DNA of 64,000 nt, taken from assembly GCA_009617715.1 (NCBI GenBank), contig VTFK01000293.1, forward strand, positions 186,001 through 250,000, read 5' to 3'. This stretch comes from Plectrocnemia conspersa. Lineage: Eukaryota > Arthropoda > Insecta > Trichoptera > Polycentropodidae. Under the pieces are notes generated by a model that saw only the letters and a list, made by a program, of their open reading frames with translations, made no database searches and was not told the DNA's origin. Positions 46,801-60,329 of this stretch are shown piece after piece (the stretch's first letter is position 1; the number at the start of each line of letters is the position of its first letter). A program made the translations under genes and the position numbers.

Positions 46801-49800
46801 CATTTTTGATATTTAGATAGTAAATGGTTATATAACTATTTTTTTTTATTAAGAATTAGCATAACACTCAATGCTTTTATTTTATGGCTTCAAATTTATT
46901 ACTTTCTATACAATTACATTTTGTATTAAATGTATATTTAGCAAACGATCAAGACTAACTAACTAATCACATCTAAAGAGTTGAATCGCCAGTGAAATTT
47001 AATGATCTGTAACCAGGTGATTACTGCGGTGACGCTTGCAATACCTCAGAAAAGAGAATAATTCATTTTTATTTATTGAAAGAAAATAATAACAGTTCTT
47101 TGAAAAAAAATAAGATAAAAACAGTTTATTACAGAAAAAGTAAAGTTATAGTGCTGCACGACTAATTAATTCTAAATATTTTCTTTCAAGAAAATAGTTG
47201 CTAAAAAGTAAAATATTCAAAATTTTCATGTGCATTATACAATAATATCTCGATATTTTTATAATAAAAATACCAATAAAATACTACATTTTTAGCTTAA
47301 ATGTGATTTTTTGTTTTTTTATTATATATTATATACATATATGTATATATTATATATAGTCCCCAAGTTTCGCCATTGTGATTTTGATGTAAGCGAATTT
47401 ATTTTCGAGTAATAATTAAAAACGTTTACAGATTACTTTATTAAAATGTCTTATTAGGACATGCAAACAAATGTACAACTTTGGATAAGATAGTACAGAT
47501 TTATTAATATTATATTATTATTTAGTATAATAGTTTATAAAATAATAAATTGATCAAATTTATTTATAGAGTGTGTCATCCATATGAGCAAACTAATTTT
47601 CTTTCCAGTTAGGGTAAAGTGCGTATCCAATTTACCATGACCCATATTGTTCGACTCGGTGTATGATCAATATTGGCGTAGTCTTTCAGGAAACAAAGGT
47701 AATTATTCGGTTGTGCGAGTATCATTGATCCTTTGTGTCTCTAAATACTAATTGAATGGTAATTGGATTGCGGCATTGTTTCGAATCGCCAGTGTATTTC
47801 TATATGTATATTATGAATATACATACACGACATTCCAATCTAGTAGACTGTGTAAACTCAAATTTATAAAAATAAACTTTATTGGGATTAAATTGATCAT
47901 AGTTTAAGGTTTTATAAGGCGTTAATTGTGGCCAATTGAAGAATTTGGCAAGGCCACATTTAACAACGGTCTGGCCGTATACAAAAGACGTTTAATTTAA
48001 AATAAAGGAAAAGCGCTTGAACGGGAATAATGGTAGTCGTTAATAACGTGTACTGCAACCTACAATGAAACGTTAAATGTGTTGCGAAAGTAATTTGTCT
48101 TCTTTAATATAATATTAAAATTTCCGTCGCACGCAAAAAGGGACATTCTAAAGTTAAGTTTCGCAAAACATTACAAAACAAAATTGCCTTCAATAGATTA
48201 GTGTAATTTTGTTTTATTTATAACTTGGCCGGGTCAAAAGTTACTTTTTAATTATATTATTTAGATTTAAGTTATTTTCTAGAATACTTTTAAGGCTATA
48301 TAATATTATAAATGTTATAAACCAAAATGAATGGTAGTAAAGAGCTTTAATGCTTTCGGTAAAATTAAAGCCGTCAAAAGGCTTCAATTTTACTTTTTAT
48401 ATCCCTGAATTTAAAATGAGCGTCGATTTCGGTTGAAAAGCTTTAATTTTCACTTTAAGAATTTCTCGTTTTATGTCTTTAAATGTTGATGGATATCTTG
48501 AATCGCTTTTGTCATAATATATGATAAAGTTGTCTAAATACATTTCTAGCTAATAAAATGTTTAAATCATTCTTTCAGTGTCATTTTTAATATTTGTAAA
48601 AAAACAGCAAGTGACTCCAAAATGGACAAACGGAAGTTTATTTTTTTTTTCAATAATGCAGAAAGTTTACTTAACGATTTCTTTCTCTGTTCACAGAGGA
48701 TTTCGTCGTTTATTCATGCAGGATGGAAGGTCGAGATTAAAAGTGACCTTTCGTCCCTTTTTCGCTCGTGAAAAGAGCAAAGGGAACGGCTGGTTCTTGT
48801 TAATTTTGGAGGCTTATCGTTGGTTCTAACCAATAAAAAAATAATGAATGAAAAAGGGATGTATAAAGAGGCGAATGAAGTTGAATTTAGAACCGCAAGT
48901 GAATCACCTGTTTATATGTATATATCTACATATCGAAATGTTTGCCTCTAAGTTCAAATTAAATTACAGGTAAATCAATATACAATTCGGGGATTTTTGG
49001 TATGTACGATTTATGCATGTTTTTATTCAGCTTGTTTGTTAGGTTAAATCTGCTTTTTAGCTAATAATGAAAAATGTGTTCTTTTCGAGAAAAATAATGC
49101 TTTCAACTCTTGTAACGATACTGGATATATAGCTTGTATTTTCATCCCACTGCTAAAGTTCTCACGATATTTTATAAAGCACACAGAGTGCTCTCAGAAA
49201 TATATAAAATATGAACCACGAGAGAGGTAATAAAATAAAAATATAAAACAGAAGCAAGACTTATAAACAACACACCAGTGATATTATCGAATAATTGAGC
49301 ACTGTAAATATTGTTATAAAATTGTAATAACCACATTATTTACATTAAAATTACTAGTTTTCAACCTCTGTATAATAAAAGACATACTAATGTACGTGTA
49401 AGCACATATGAAAAAATCTCAATCAGCAGTACTGAACCGCTTTGGTATTTTTCCAAAGACTTTTGGCCCTTTTGTTATCTCTTTGTTGGTGTATGAGCTT
49501 GTTACATACGTTTGAGTATGCAATTTTTGTTAATATTTGTACCTACATATGCGTATATATAATATAACATATAAATATATTGTTTTTTGATAATAAATTA
49601 AATATTTTCACTTAACAATAATTTTAAATTAAATAATCATATCATTGTTAATTAAATTAGTATGCGTTATATAACTAATTTGCAGAAGATTATCAAATTT
49701 ATGGTAAAATCTGTTTATAATTATATATGTGTCTTTTAAATCTGCATTGTGTTTGACCATGCCATTTATTTTGTACAGTAAGTGTATTGGGCTCATACCT

Positions 49801-50200
49801 ATTGGATTAGTTAATTAACTTAAGCGGGCCTTAATAATAGCCACAATAAAATTTTATAAAAAGCAGGTTGTAAAAATATATAAAAAAAGTAAATAAATAA
49901 ATTATAAGGTTTGAAGTTGTGGGGAGTGCAAGCAGCTGCATCATTAAGTCATTCAAATATTAAGGGAAGAAAATAGCAACTCATGTTGCCAAAATGCCTA
50001 ATAACAATTAATAGGACATTTGTGTAATATTTGTAAATTTCACAAACTATTTGTTAGCACATCCACTAGTTAGCATCATAAAACTGCCACTTTGTGAATA
50101 AAGCATGCGTTTTAAACAATGCGTCTATCTTGCATAAAAACTGCTATTGTCACAGTTGAATAATTAAGCGATGAAATTGGTTCATTAATATATGCATCTG
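43870..50200. other. Gene-free stretch with GC-richer islands
   Basis: AT-rich background. The islands at 44,250-44,690 and 47,590-47,790 are GC-richer and unique. The first holds a 144-codon minus-strand frame with no recognisable domain. A small imperfect hairpin lies near 48,359-48,393. No gene is supported. Confidence 0.35.
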
Positions 50201-50218
50201 TGATTCTTCAGAGACGAT

Positions 50219-50340
50219 TTGAGGTGGGAGGTGATAAACCGATTCAAGATGGCAGACAATCAGAGGCTTCCGAGGCAAACCGACATCAGCGTTTCGTCTA
50301 GAGAACATCACTTCTCCACCAGTACTCATTCTAGGAAATA
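50219..50340. other. Possible exon, strand uncertain
   Basis: GC-richer segment open on both strands. Plus reads INRFKMADNQRLPRQTDISV and begins just after a CAG acceptor-like site at 50,211. Minus reads GEVMFSRRNADVGLPRKPLI with a CTAG acceptor on that side. No donor convinces on either strand, and no family is recognised. Confidence 0.2.
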
Positions 50341-50637
50341 TAACTTGTTACTATTTTTTTTGTGGGAATTTGTACATAAAAAACAACTGTTACCAGCTTT
50401 TATGGTTTCAATTTTATGTGTAAAATCACACCCTTTTGGCCTCAACACCGAAAAAGACTATGCACAACTATACGAGACAGACAAAAATAAAAAAATAGTG
50501 CTTTCGATTGAAATTAAAGTACAGACTAATATTTACATATAACAAAATGAGCCATTTAAATTAATTTCATAGGTATAACACGTGCAATAGCATGTTATTT
50601 ATTGAATTTAAATACCGTGGTATCATGCGCGTACGGC

Positions 50638-50703
50638 GAGATATTTTCCCTTTCGCTCGCTCACGTGTTAAGTGACGAGAGCGAGCGGAAAAGAAAATAT
50701 CTC
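50638..50703. repeat. 66-nt imperfect hairpin
   Basis: Arms GAGATATTTTCCCTTTCGCT... and ...AGAAAATATCTC pair over ~25-28 positions with a few mismatches around a GTGTTAAGTGA-type loop. The stem contains the near-palindromic CGCTCGCTC / GAGCGAGCG. It could be a small-RNA hairpin or a tiny inverted-repeat element. Confidence 0.5.
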
Positions 50704-50704
50704 A

Positions 50705-52420
50705 CAAAGTATAGGCGCAAAAATTTTGTGCCTATTTTCAATCTAAATCCATCACAAGTTTTTTTATCATGGTTACAATTTTTGAGCTGCATTATTATAA
50801 AAAAAATCTGTTTGAAGGCAAAATCTTTAGAAGCATAGCATCATTAGAACAATATTAGACATTTTATTTTATTTACGTTTATCTGGATAACATATCAGTA
50901 GTATCATATGTTAAACAGTCTTTTGAGTTAAATATTATCACAATATTTGCATAAAACTTTCTTTAAAACATTAGCATTAACCTAATGCATAGCAATAAAG
51001 CAAGCACAATCTACAACTACTAAGTAAGCAGTGAGACACTAGACTTAAATATATTCTACTCATTAAAACTATTATTACTATTACTTACAATCAATATATG
51101 ATACAAAGCATAATCTAGTTCAATTATATCTTTAATTATTTCTCACGATGTTGTTTTTTGATATTATAAAAATCTAGAAAAAACTAATATGTGATTATAT
51201 AATAATCACTAATTCAGATCTCCTACATACGATAGAAATTAAATAACACTAAGATCCATCGGAATTCGAACTCAGATCTTTCAGATATTAGAAACTGACT
51301 TGAACTCACATAAACCTAACTATTATTATAACATCTTATAATAATAGTACACTTTTAGTCAGATTGTTTTTTATACTATGTTAATCCCTCGTTTAAAATT
51401 ATTAGATGTTAAGTTAAACTTATCGAATTTTTTCAGCAGCGCAATATTTTATATAAAGCGCTCAAAACCAACCTTTCTCTTGGAAAATTGTCATTCACCC
51501 ACACATTCTATTTTCAAGATCCTTAAAATTTTATTTATGAAACTGCTATTGCGTCATATTATTTTTGGAAAAAATATTGCTTTTTTATGGTTTCAATAGC
51601 AAAAGCGCTATTACTATTGTCATTACTTTTTTAGAGCTATATTATTTTATCTCTAACTTTATAACATAATACATTTTTGAAAATTACGCATAATTAAAAA
51701 AAAACGATTTGGCGTTATATAAAAAACTATAAACATTCACATAAGCTCATCAACAATAACAAAACCATTATGCGTGCATATTACGCACACTTTTACGTCG
51801 TTATCATCAGTAATATAACGTCACATTAACCAGAGAGCATTTTTTCTCGGAATTTTGTTAACGGACCGTCAAAACGATATCGTGCATTAACCCAAATACC
51901 GCCTGGTGTCCGAGTTACGAGCTTTCGATTTATGCGCACTGTAATGCATATTTAACGAGTCGAGAATTTAGGCATCGATCCACCTCATTATTTATGTGAT
52001 TTTATGTTCGGTTAAGTTCGACAAATTACCAAGACGATGTGTGCGCGGGGATAACGTAAAACGGTTTTCCAAAGGTTCGTGTTTACTCGCTTCTTTTAAC
52101 AATGCGAAATATGATACAATTTCCCGGTAGGTAAGAGCGGTGAAACGAGGGCTGTGTGAAAATACGCTTTGACCACAAAGGGAAATTTCATATATTGTTC
52201 CCATAACGCACGCGCTCGCAGACGAATGTAAAGTTATACGGGGCGGAGCGAGAGATTATCTTGTTTGATAATGCATTGCAATTTGCGCTTTTGATGAAAT
52301 AAACCAGATTTATTTGCATTTGGGTTTGTTCTCGGTAATCTATACTGGAGATTGTGAGGCTACGTCGCCGCCGTTCTAAGCTAGCCATCTAACCACCAGA
52401 TCATCTCAGCGATCTTTGTG
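50705..52420. other. Gene-free stretch with a large GC-richer island
   Basis: 51,790-52,420 is GC-richer and unique. It has overlapping open frames on the minus strand (52,204-51,992 and 52,388-52,188) that resemble no known family. It reads more like a regulatory island than an exon. A SINE-like fragment lies at ~51,250-51,300. Confidence 0.35.
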
Positions 52421-52513
52421 CCACTAGTTATCATTAATCACATATACATATGTCTATGATGTGATCCTAAACTTTGCAGCATTGGAGTCACGTTAAATTT
52501 AACTATTAGTAAA

Positions 52514-52583
52514 GCAGCTTCTACTAGATCACAGTTTTATCACGCGAAGAAGCGTGATAAAACTGTGATCTAGTAGAAGCTGC
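52514..52583. repeat. Perfect 32-bp hairpin with 6-nt loop
   Basis: The arms 52514-52545 (starting GCAGCTTCTACTAGATCACA) and 52552-52583 are exact reverse complements over 32 bp, with a GAAGAA loop. Beyond them pairing stops at an A-A mismatch. No decay is seen in either arm. Confidence 0.9.
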
Positions 52584-52599
52584 ATTTCAGTCAGCTTAT

Positions 52600-54830
52600 G
52601 TGTTATAAATTTTATTGTACTTCGCTCTTCTGTCAGACGTCGTATAGTAATTATATTATAGTTGACTCTACAATAAAGAAAACTGTTATATAAAATACAC
52701 ATTAAAATCTGCAAGCATTGTTAGAATCATAAGTTGCAATTTAAAAAAAATATATTCTTTGACTATTTAGTTAATTTATTAAATATTATTAAGGTAGTAT
52801 AATACACATGAAATAATTACATATTACGAAAACATTTAACTATACTTTTAAACCTCAAGAAATTCATACTAATTTTAGAAGAAACATATATTAATATGTA
52901 TTTCGGAATTGATGTTGAATGGTGTGTTTTTGGACGCTGGAAGAGCTAGTAGCAGTTTATTGTACAAAATATATAACTAAAAATGTGTACACAATCGGAT
53001 TGTGGAATTATGTTGCAATTTTAAGCCATTGTTGTAGTCGTCCAATGACTACCCGTGATTTGTACTTGAGAGTAGGTACCGTAATCGTCGTTGATTATCA
53101 ACGAGTGTCATATATTTTATAATGGTACTTATAGAAAGTTTGAACAAATAGAAAACAAAACAAATTCTGAGAAAATTGCATTAAGATCTAAATTTCCCTC
53201 TAAACGTATCTTCTTTTCAACATTTATCCGCGTTTCAAAAATATGGGCGTTTATTGCTCTCTTTAGATACAGACTTAAGTGCAAATTTTATGTAATTAGA
53301 TAGATGTATACTATATCAATCATTCGGTAAAGGGTAGTTTATGATTGCATGACAGTCCTTTATGAACTGATTGTGCAATCATTTAAAATAAAATACATCT
53401 TTGATTAGATCTACTTATATTTACACTATTTGAATGACTTGACATCAGCAGATTTTCTTATAATTTCTTAAAGTGAAAACTGTTCTTAAAAGAAAGCGTA
53501 AACAAACTTGAATGTCAAATTAAAGTTGAAAGCAGTTTATTTGGATGCCTTTTCCGCCTGTTTTCGAAAGAGCTCTTAACTTCAAATACCGATATTTCTT
53601 AAATTGATAAAAAAAGAGCCCCTTTTAATGTTCCCTAATGAATACTGTAGAAAGTAATACACATTGAAATAAACGTTTAAATATTGGTTTAATTTATATA
53701 TGTGATTATATTATGCATGTGGAAATAATATATATTGATTATTATTATGTAATAAATAAATATTATTAAAAACAGATAACACGATTATATCAGACCGGTC
53801 GACAACGAACATTTAAAATTCCTGGACTTGAATTTAACATTATGCTTTTCAATTTCTATATTTTATGGGATATCAGAATTAGCAAATTTAAGTCTCAGTT
53901 AAATTTTCATATTAATAATATATATTATATATATACATATATATTTTAATTTGGATATATATTATATGAATTTATTATTAAATATAGTTAAATTATATAT
54001 TTAAATAAAATTCATTATGTATAAAATATTCTGAACATTATTATATTAACAATTATAGGTTTATTTGTATTAATTTTACGTAATAAATACATCTTCTATG
54101 GTTACAATGCTAGTTATAACGTGTATAATTTGAATAATATAATAACATATAAATATTTTTTTTATTTCATACACCCTATATATTTGATACATATTGTGTT
54201 CGGTGTTTGATTATTTACATGAACGGACAGCGATAGCCGCCACGCTCAAATGTTATTACGGACGACGATCTTCTTTGTTGTTAGGCACGCATTGTTTGCA
54301 GATAATTGATATTAATCATCTTGCGTGCGTCACATCAAATTTTCAATTAAAAATATGACATTTTATCATATTTGAATCCAAATAGTAACAACAATTGATT
54401 GATTCCGCGTTGTTATCTAACGTAGCGTAATTAAATTGAATGCTATTGTACAATATTAATTAATTAGGTAATGGATATATACCTGTGATTTACAAATCAG
54501 TTTACGCTACAACCTGTGTTCCAAGATTCACAATAAATTGAAAAAGATTTTTGGATTATAAGTATGAATTTTTAATCTTAGATCATTCTACTTTGTCACT
54601 GGAACGAAATATATTTCAGTTAAACTTGTAATGTAATTGAATGTTTATTAAAAATAATGAAATTATGCTAGGAGCTAAAACATACAATTTTTATTTAGGT
54701 ATTATAAATAATATTATTAATCTGATGTCTAAAGATTAAAACTAAAAATCTTCTTATTAATTAACCAAAATCTAATCTAAATCTAAGAAATAGTTCTATC
54801 AATATTCAAATTCAGTATAAAATTAAATAA
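52600..54830. other. AT-rich gene-free stretch
   Basis: No gene is supported. Dense AT dinucleotide runs lie at ~53,910-53,990. A GC-richer unique patch at 54,210-54,340 may be regulatory. Confidence 0.4.
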
Positions 54831-54833
54831 AAC

Positions 54834-55560
54834 TGTAGCGACCACACACAGATGACCACGTTCAAACCCTAAAATCTATGACTGTGACTAAAAACGATTA
54901 TTCATTAACAATGGAAACAAACAACATAATAGCGTAAAGGATTTGCGGGACCACATAGAACACAAGTTCACAGTAAATATTCTCCGTCATTATTCGTGGC
55001 GAAACGGTCACGGATATAATAAATTACCAGATCCGTGACATTACCGAAAATGTAATACGACCTTGGACGAGCGAACGTCGCTTTCTAAAGACGTAGACTT
55101 ATTTCGCCGTTCTATAAAGCGAATGCAACGACTGGCTGGAAGATCACCATTCCCCTCAATACTCTCTGACTGTGTGAGTCCCTTCATTGGAGATGAGGGG
55201 AGTCAGACAGTCAGAGAGTAAGACAGTCGGAGAGTGAGACAGGCAGTCAGAGTCACCAGCAGCCATTCGAAGAGACCAGCAGACGCGCCGCCACTAACAG
55301 ACGCAAAGAGACTGCCTGGAACTCTCGAACGACCATCGTCGCAAGAGGAACTACCTCCTGCAGACAACCACAAAAATCCTGAGAATCATCCACGGGCATC
55401 ATCAAGTGCGTCAGATTCACCACCGCTTCGCCGATAATCATCCGTCGCACACATATATTGCAATAAAAAAGTCTTACTAGATTCCATATTGAGTCTCATT
55501 GGCCACGAGGTCAATCATCCCTAGGGCCTCAACCCTTTAAGAACAAACGTAGACCACTAC
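54834..55560 (+). mobile_element. Probable solo LTR of a retrotransposon
   Basis: A ~0.7-kb GC-richer block begins TGTAGCGACCACACA. It has a TATA-like TCTATAAAGCG at ~55,109 and an imperfect ~23-bp hairpin (ACTCTCTGACTGT / ACAGTCAGAGAGT arms) at ~55,157-55,219. A polyadenylation signal CAATAAAA at ~55,461 is followed by a short tail. The order of TATA, leader and AATAAA is that of an LTR (U3-R-U5). No gag-pol lies next to it, so it would be solo. The right edge and target duplication are not resolved. Confidence 0.45.
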
Positions 55561-55569
55561 GGCAATGAA

Positions 55570-57540
55570 TAACTCATTGATTAACTAAATAACTAGCTAT
55601 TAATGAGTATGTAGTAGACGAACAAAAAGCTCATATTTTTTTGTCTATTACAGTTCTGAAATTTTCTGAATCAAAGTGTAACTCTATAATGCAGTTTAGA
55701 AATTTTGAATAATCAAAACTGTGCAATAAAACGCGGTTGGTTCACAAAAAAACAAGTATGTTTGTTCATAATCGCTATTGCCTTGCGCTCAACATTAAAA
55801 TGCTTAAGTCATAAACTAATTAATATAATTGATAAATAAGAGTGTATAATATAACCGGAAACAAATTCTAGTACAAAAGCTAGTGAACTATAAATAAACA
55901 ATTTAACCAGTTATTCAAAAACTTTGTACAGAATTTAGATGAGGTCTTAGCATGCATTACCCTGAACTCATTTTCCTTTTTCATATAATTAACACTGTAG
56001 CGAAATTGTCGTAGCAACATTTTTGTTGATAGTTGGAAAATTTTATCTCGTACGAAATTACTTTTTTCTTCGCATATTAATTAAATTGTTTCAAAATTGA
56101 ACGACACGACAACGTGTATATTGCTGTTATAAACAGAATTCACTAGACTTTTATGCACAGCACGTTTAAGTCGTACTTTTTATAGTTATTAACCAAAAAT
56201 TTAACATTTAGAAACCTTCCACTCGCAATTGCTAAGCCATTCTTGGCTTTACATTTTCATTTCACTTGGCGCGCGTGTTCTAGTCCATTGTCAGCGTAAA
56301 ACTACGAAAATAAAACGCTAACAACAATTGAGGTAGTTTGCTCAACTCCATTGGACTATTATCATAGCTTTTTTTCAGCAGCTGGAAACTTTCACAAAGC
56401 GCGTCGCGAAAATGTGTTCTGAAAACAAAAGCGACTTGAAAGAAGTGCCTTTGAACGAAATTATTCGAATTTTATAGACTTGAACCTCATTAGCAAAATC
56501 GATCATTAACGATGGGTTTTAAATAGTTGAATTAAATGGATTATAAATTTTAAATAGGCGTATTATGTCGGTTTAGACTTGACTAACAAATTATTAATTC
56601 AGACAGCTTAGTGCTGTATCCTGTGTACATATAAATATATTCTATTTCAGACCTAGCAAACTAATAAAAAAATATTTACCGAGTAGTTAAAATAAATCTT
56701 ATAATATATCTGATGAATTTATAAAATATATGGTGCTTATAAATTTTGAATTTATAAAATGTATACATAAAATATATATTCAACCAAAAATCAATCTTTT
56801 TTAATTATTTTCCAATCATTTCCTACATTTAAATACATATATTAGCTGTACTTCAAGAAGTTCAACTAATATATGAATTTTTTTTAGTTTGCACAAATTG
56901 CATGTGTCTACTGATTCAGTTATCGTTAAGATTTATATTAATTTTAATTTGATTTTTGATCTGCGCGTTTTTTTATATTCAAAAATATTGTCATAAAATA
57001 GTTAAAATTTTAAATATGACGATAACCTATTTAAATCTAACAATTTAATATTTAATTTAGTTAAATGCAGGTAAAAATTCCATAAAAATTTATTGAATAT
57101 ATATAATATGTAACTTCATTCGAAAATTCAATAAATCCTTAAATTACTTCAGCACAACCTAGCAAGCAAATGCTGTATTTTAATTATTATTTTACTTTTG
57201 CGGTCTTAATTTTTTTTATTTTAAGCTTTTTAAAACTTTCTACAAATATTAAAAAAAGCTAAAAATTACTATCATCTCTGCGACTAAATGTTTTAATTGT
57301 AAGGTGCGAGATATTAAGTAATTATTTAAAATATAAATATTAACTTTTATATTTTAAATAATTACTTTATATTATATTTTGCAACACATATTTTATTAGT
57401 GTAAATTAACACAAATTGATTTCAAACTAGAATCCTACATAAATATAATCTATTACACAGAATGTTATATGAAAAGATAAGTTAACGCAAAGATGAAAGT
57501 AGTGTTTTTGCAATCGATTTCGAACCACATGCTGGAGAAA
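55570..57540. other. AT-rich gene-free stretch
   Basis: Nothing recognisable on either strand. A GC-richer patch near 56,250-56,470 has no coding signal. Confidence 0.45.
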
Positions 57541-57547
57541 AATCGAG

Positions 57548-57693
57548 CATCGCAAAGTAATTAAGTTCCTTACTAGAGAAAGTAATTCGCCCAAAACTAT
57601 TCGAAAAAGGATGGTAAATGTTTGCGGTGAATCTTCTCCGTCGGATTACACAATCAAACATTGGTCAAAACAATTTAAGACAGTCGAGATTAA
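57548..57693 (+). pseudogene. mariner transposase N-terminal (HTH) fragment
   Basis: The plus strand reads KVIKFLTRESNSPKTIRKRM followed by VNVCGESSPSDYTIKHWSKQ. This matches the N-terminal helix-turn-helix of mariner transposases (VIKFL...VYGESxPSYxTVxxWxxxFK). Upstream and downstream are frame-broken. It is separate from the mariner piece at 22.2 kb, which covers a different part of the protein. Confidence 0.65.
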
Positions 57694-57779
57694 ACATACG
57701 TTTAAATATAGAAACGCGTATTTTGCTACTGAATGTTAAAAAGATCATACATTTTAAAGATGGTAGACTTTCACAAACC

Positions 57780-60060
57780 ACCAAATCTTAAGACATATTT
57801 AATATCACATATACACAGAAAAAAATATTTTGATAGAATTTTTACACCTTTGTATAAATAATTAAATTATCTTAAATTTATGAAGCTACGTGAAAACAAA
57901 AAAAAACGATACCAGCACGATAGATCAGTTAACCACTTTAGTTTACTGTTGGAATATTGAATGTAAAAAGAGTTAACGAAGTGAAAAATGAAAGCTTAAC
58001 TGACAACCAAATAAATTAGTATTATTTGCGAAATAGAAAACAAGACTTTGCGCAAGTTTATTAAGTATTATTCGTAATTAAAATAATCAATTTATATACT
58101 CTGAATTGTATATTTAGTTTCAATAAAATATTTTTAGAGAATAAAAAAGGATTTACTTTAAAAATAAAAATTAATATTTTTTGGTTAGTAGAATAGTTTG
58201 TCTATTTATACGGTTGTAGGTTACAATATAATATTTAAAAATAATATTTATAAAACATATGTTAAATATACTTTTAATGAATATATACATTTACATATGC
58301 TCAAATATATTAAAATGTATTATACTAGTCTAGTATTGAATATTCGTTTCGTGTACCAAGCATCGAAAGATATATGCAAAATATATGTATTTTCCAATAT
58401 GTACGGATCAAGTTGCTTAGAACCAATTGTAATTTATTCATCGATATTTGCATAGGTCATCAATGTGAAAACAAATGGCAAGTCTCGGGGCACTGCACTC
58501 GCAGCAGTATTGATAATGCTGCGATCTCAAGTCAGCTCGTTTCATATATGAGATTACAAAGTTTGTGTTAGTCATAGGGTTTGAAAGTTTAAGGGTTTAA
58601 TAGTTCAATAATATAAAATAAACGTTTTAGCTTCAATTTAAAACAGAGTATAAAATTTTGTAAATATAGTATAGGGGTTGATGTTGTGATAGTTAGAGCG
58701 AAACTTTTTCGAGATATATTGCTATGGATTTCGTAGGCTTGATCGCTGTAGGTATTGGAATGTGATTTAGATTTATAATTCTGAATACAACTGCTACTCA
58801 CATTTACGAATAGAATCGAAAGATTTAAAATTCTTTCTGCTAACTCAGATCCTTTATTTTAATACAATGAACTATATATTTGAATACCTTAGGTAAAATT
58901 TCATTTAAATCGTAATATACTATTTTTAAAGGTCGTTTAGTTTCTAAAGAAACTTATAAAAAGTATATAATTATTTATCATATATTATATCATTTTGCAG
59001 ATATTGTATTGTTGTTTACATTTATTTGCGTTTCACTCTAAAAATATTGAAGGTGCAAGTTTATAAAATCCATCTCTGACATCTCCTTCTTAACTAATTG
59101 AATTTTTGATTTAATAATAATCAATGCTGCCTACGGACATGACTTTGTTGCAGAAAAAGACTTATTTGCTTGAAAAATGTGATATCAGTCTATGTGTAAT
59201 AAAATTCTAAGTCTGGAGGTTCGGTCAATTTTAGCGAGAAGCTTTTAGAAGCTTTCATACGAGTGAAAAAGCATCATCCAAGATGAGAGTTAGTAAAATT
59301 AAAGACAGTGCCTAATTACATAAATTTAATTGTAAAAGTTTTGAGCTTGGAGAAGTGTATTGTTCTCCAAGCTCAGCCAAAACAATATAAACCAACAAGT
59401 AATTACATGCGTTTTTTTGCTTGATTTTATAGCAAGATTTTTATTAAAAGAACAAGTGATATATTAAGAACTTCTTGAAAAGAACCGCACAACAAAACTG
59501 GGCTCTACTGGGGTCTACTGGGGTCAACAATTATCACAGCTTGCAGAGCAGTTCGTGAAAACAGTCTATAAGAGAAGTTCTTATAGCACGAAAATTATCT
59601 CCTATACATATCTAATTTGAAAAGAAAGGTGATATGTTACAGCAAGTACTGTAGACTCTAGATATTGATTTTCTGTTTGCTTTTATATGATATTCATGGT
59701 ATTTTACTTAACGATAATAATGAAATTCATAACTAAAAGAAAACTGGTTTATCTCAGAAGAGAAACAGTTTAATCGGCAAAAAATCTAAAAAGTACAGAA
59801 ACTCTGGTAGAAATATCTTGAAAATAAAAGATATTACGTAAATATTAGTTAATTTGTATATTTACTTACTTATCAATAACATTTTAGAATTGAAAAAACT
59901 TCATGAAATTATTAGACAACCAAATAAATACATATGTGCCTTACGAAGGCGGTGACAAAATCCTTCGATTCTAAAATCTAGGTCTATGTAGTCTATACCA
60001 ACTTTTAAAAAGTTTCTCATAAGGTATTTCTTCAGAAGTAAAGCAACTTCGATTTCTCAA
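57780..60060. other. AT-rich gene-free stretch
   Basis: No gene is supported. A perfect 13-bp hairpin (TGAGCTTGGAGAA / TTCTCCAAGCTCA, 8-nt loop) lies at 59342-59375, and a 10-bp tandem CTACTGGGGT pair at ~59,505-59,525. Confidence 0.4.
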
Positions 60061-60121
60061 AAGTTAATGTTACTTTTTTTCGAGTCACCGCCATCAATAG
60101 ATCAAGCTATGGCAATCGTCA

Positions 60122-60295
60122 TCTGGAGTACTACAAGGACCCAATCTGGGTCCTCTGGTATTTTTTCTCTTTGTTAACGACATACAGTCGGCAATTAATA
60201 ACTTGGAATATTTATTATATGACGATGATCTAAAAGCGCTAGATCTAAGCGACCTCGAATATCGCTCTTTGTTGTTGGAGAGAATACTAATTTGT
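60122..60295 (+). pseudogene. LINE reverse-transcriptase fragment
   Basis: The plus strand reads SGVLQGPNLGPLVFFLFVND, then LEYLLYDDDLKALDLSD. These are the reverse-transcriptase blocks 'SGVPQGSxLGPLLFxLFxND' and 'YADDLK' of Jockey/CR1-type non-LTR elements, with the catalytic YADD changed to YDDD. A frame change at ~60,120 separates the preceding VTAINRSSYGNR-like stretch. Confidence 0.75.
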
Positions 60296-60329
60296 TTTGA
60301 GATATATCTACAAGAGGGAGTACGAGTCA

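Noticed and set aside
53910..53990. AT-rich palindromes (also ~47,325-47,360)
   Set aside because: Low-complexity TA runs are expected in this composition and form trivial palindromes.
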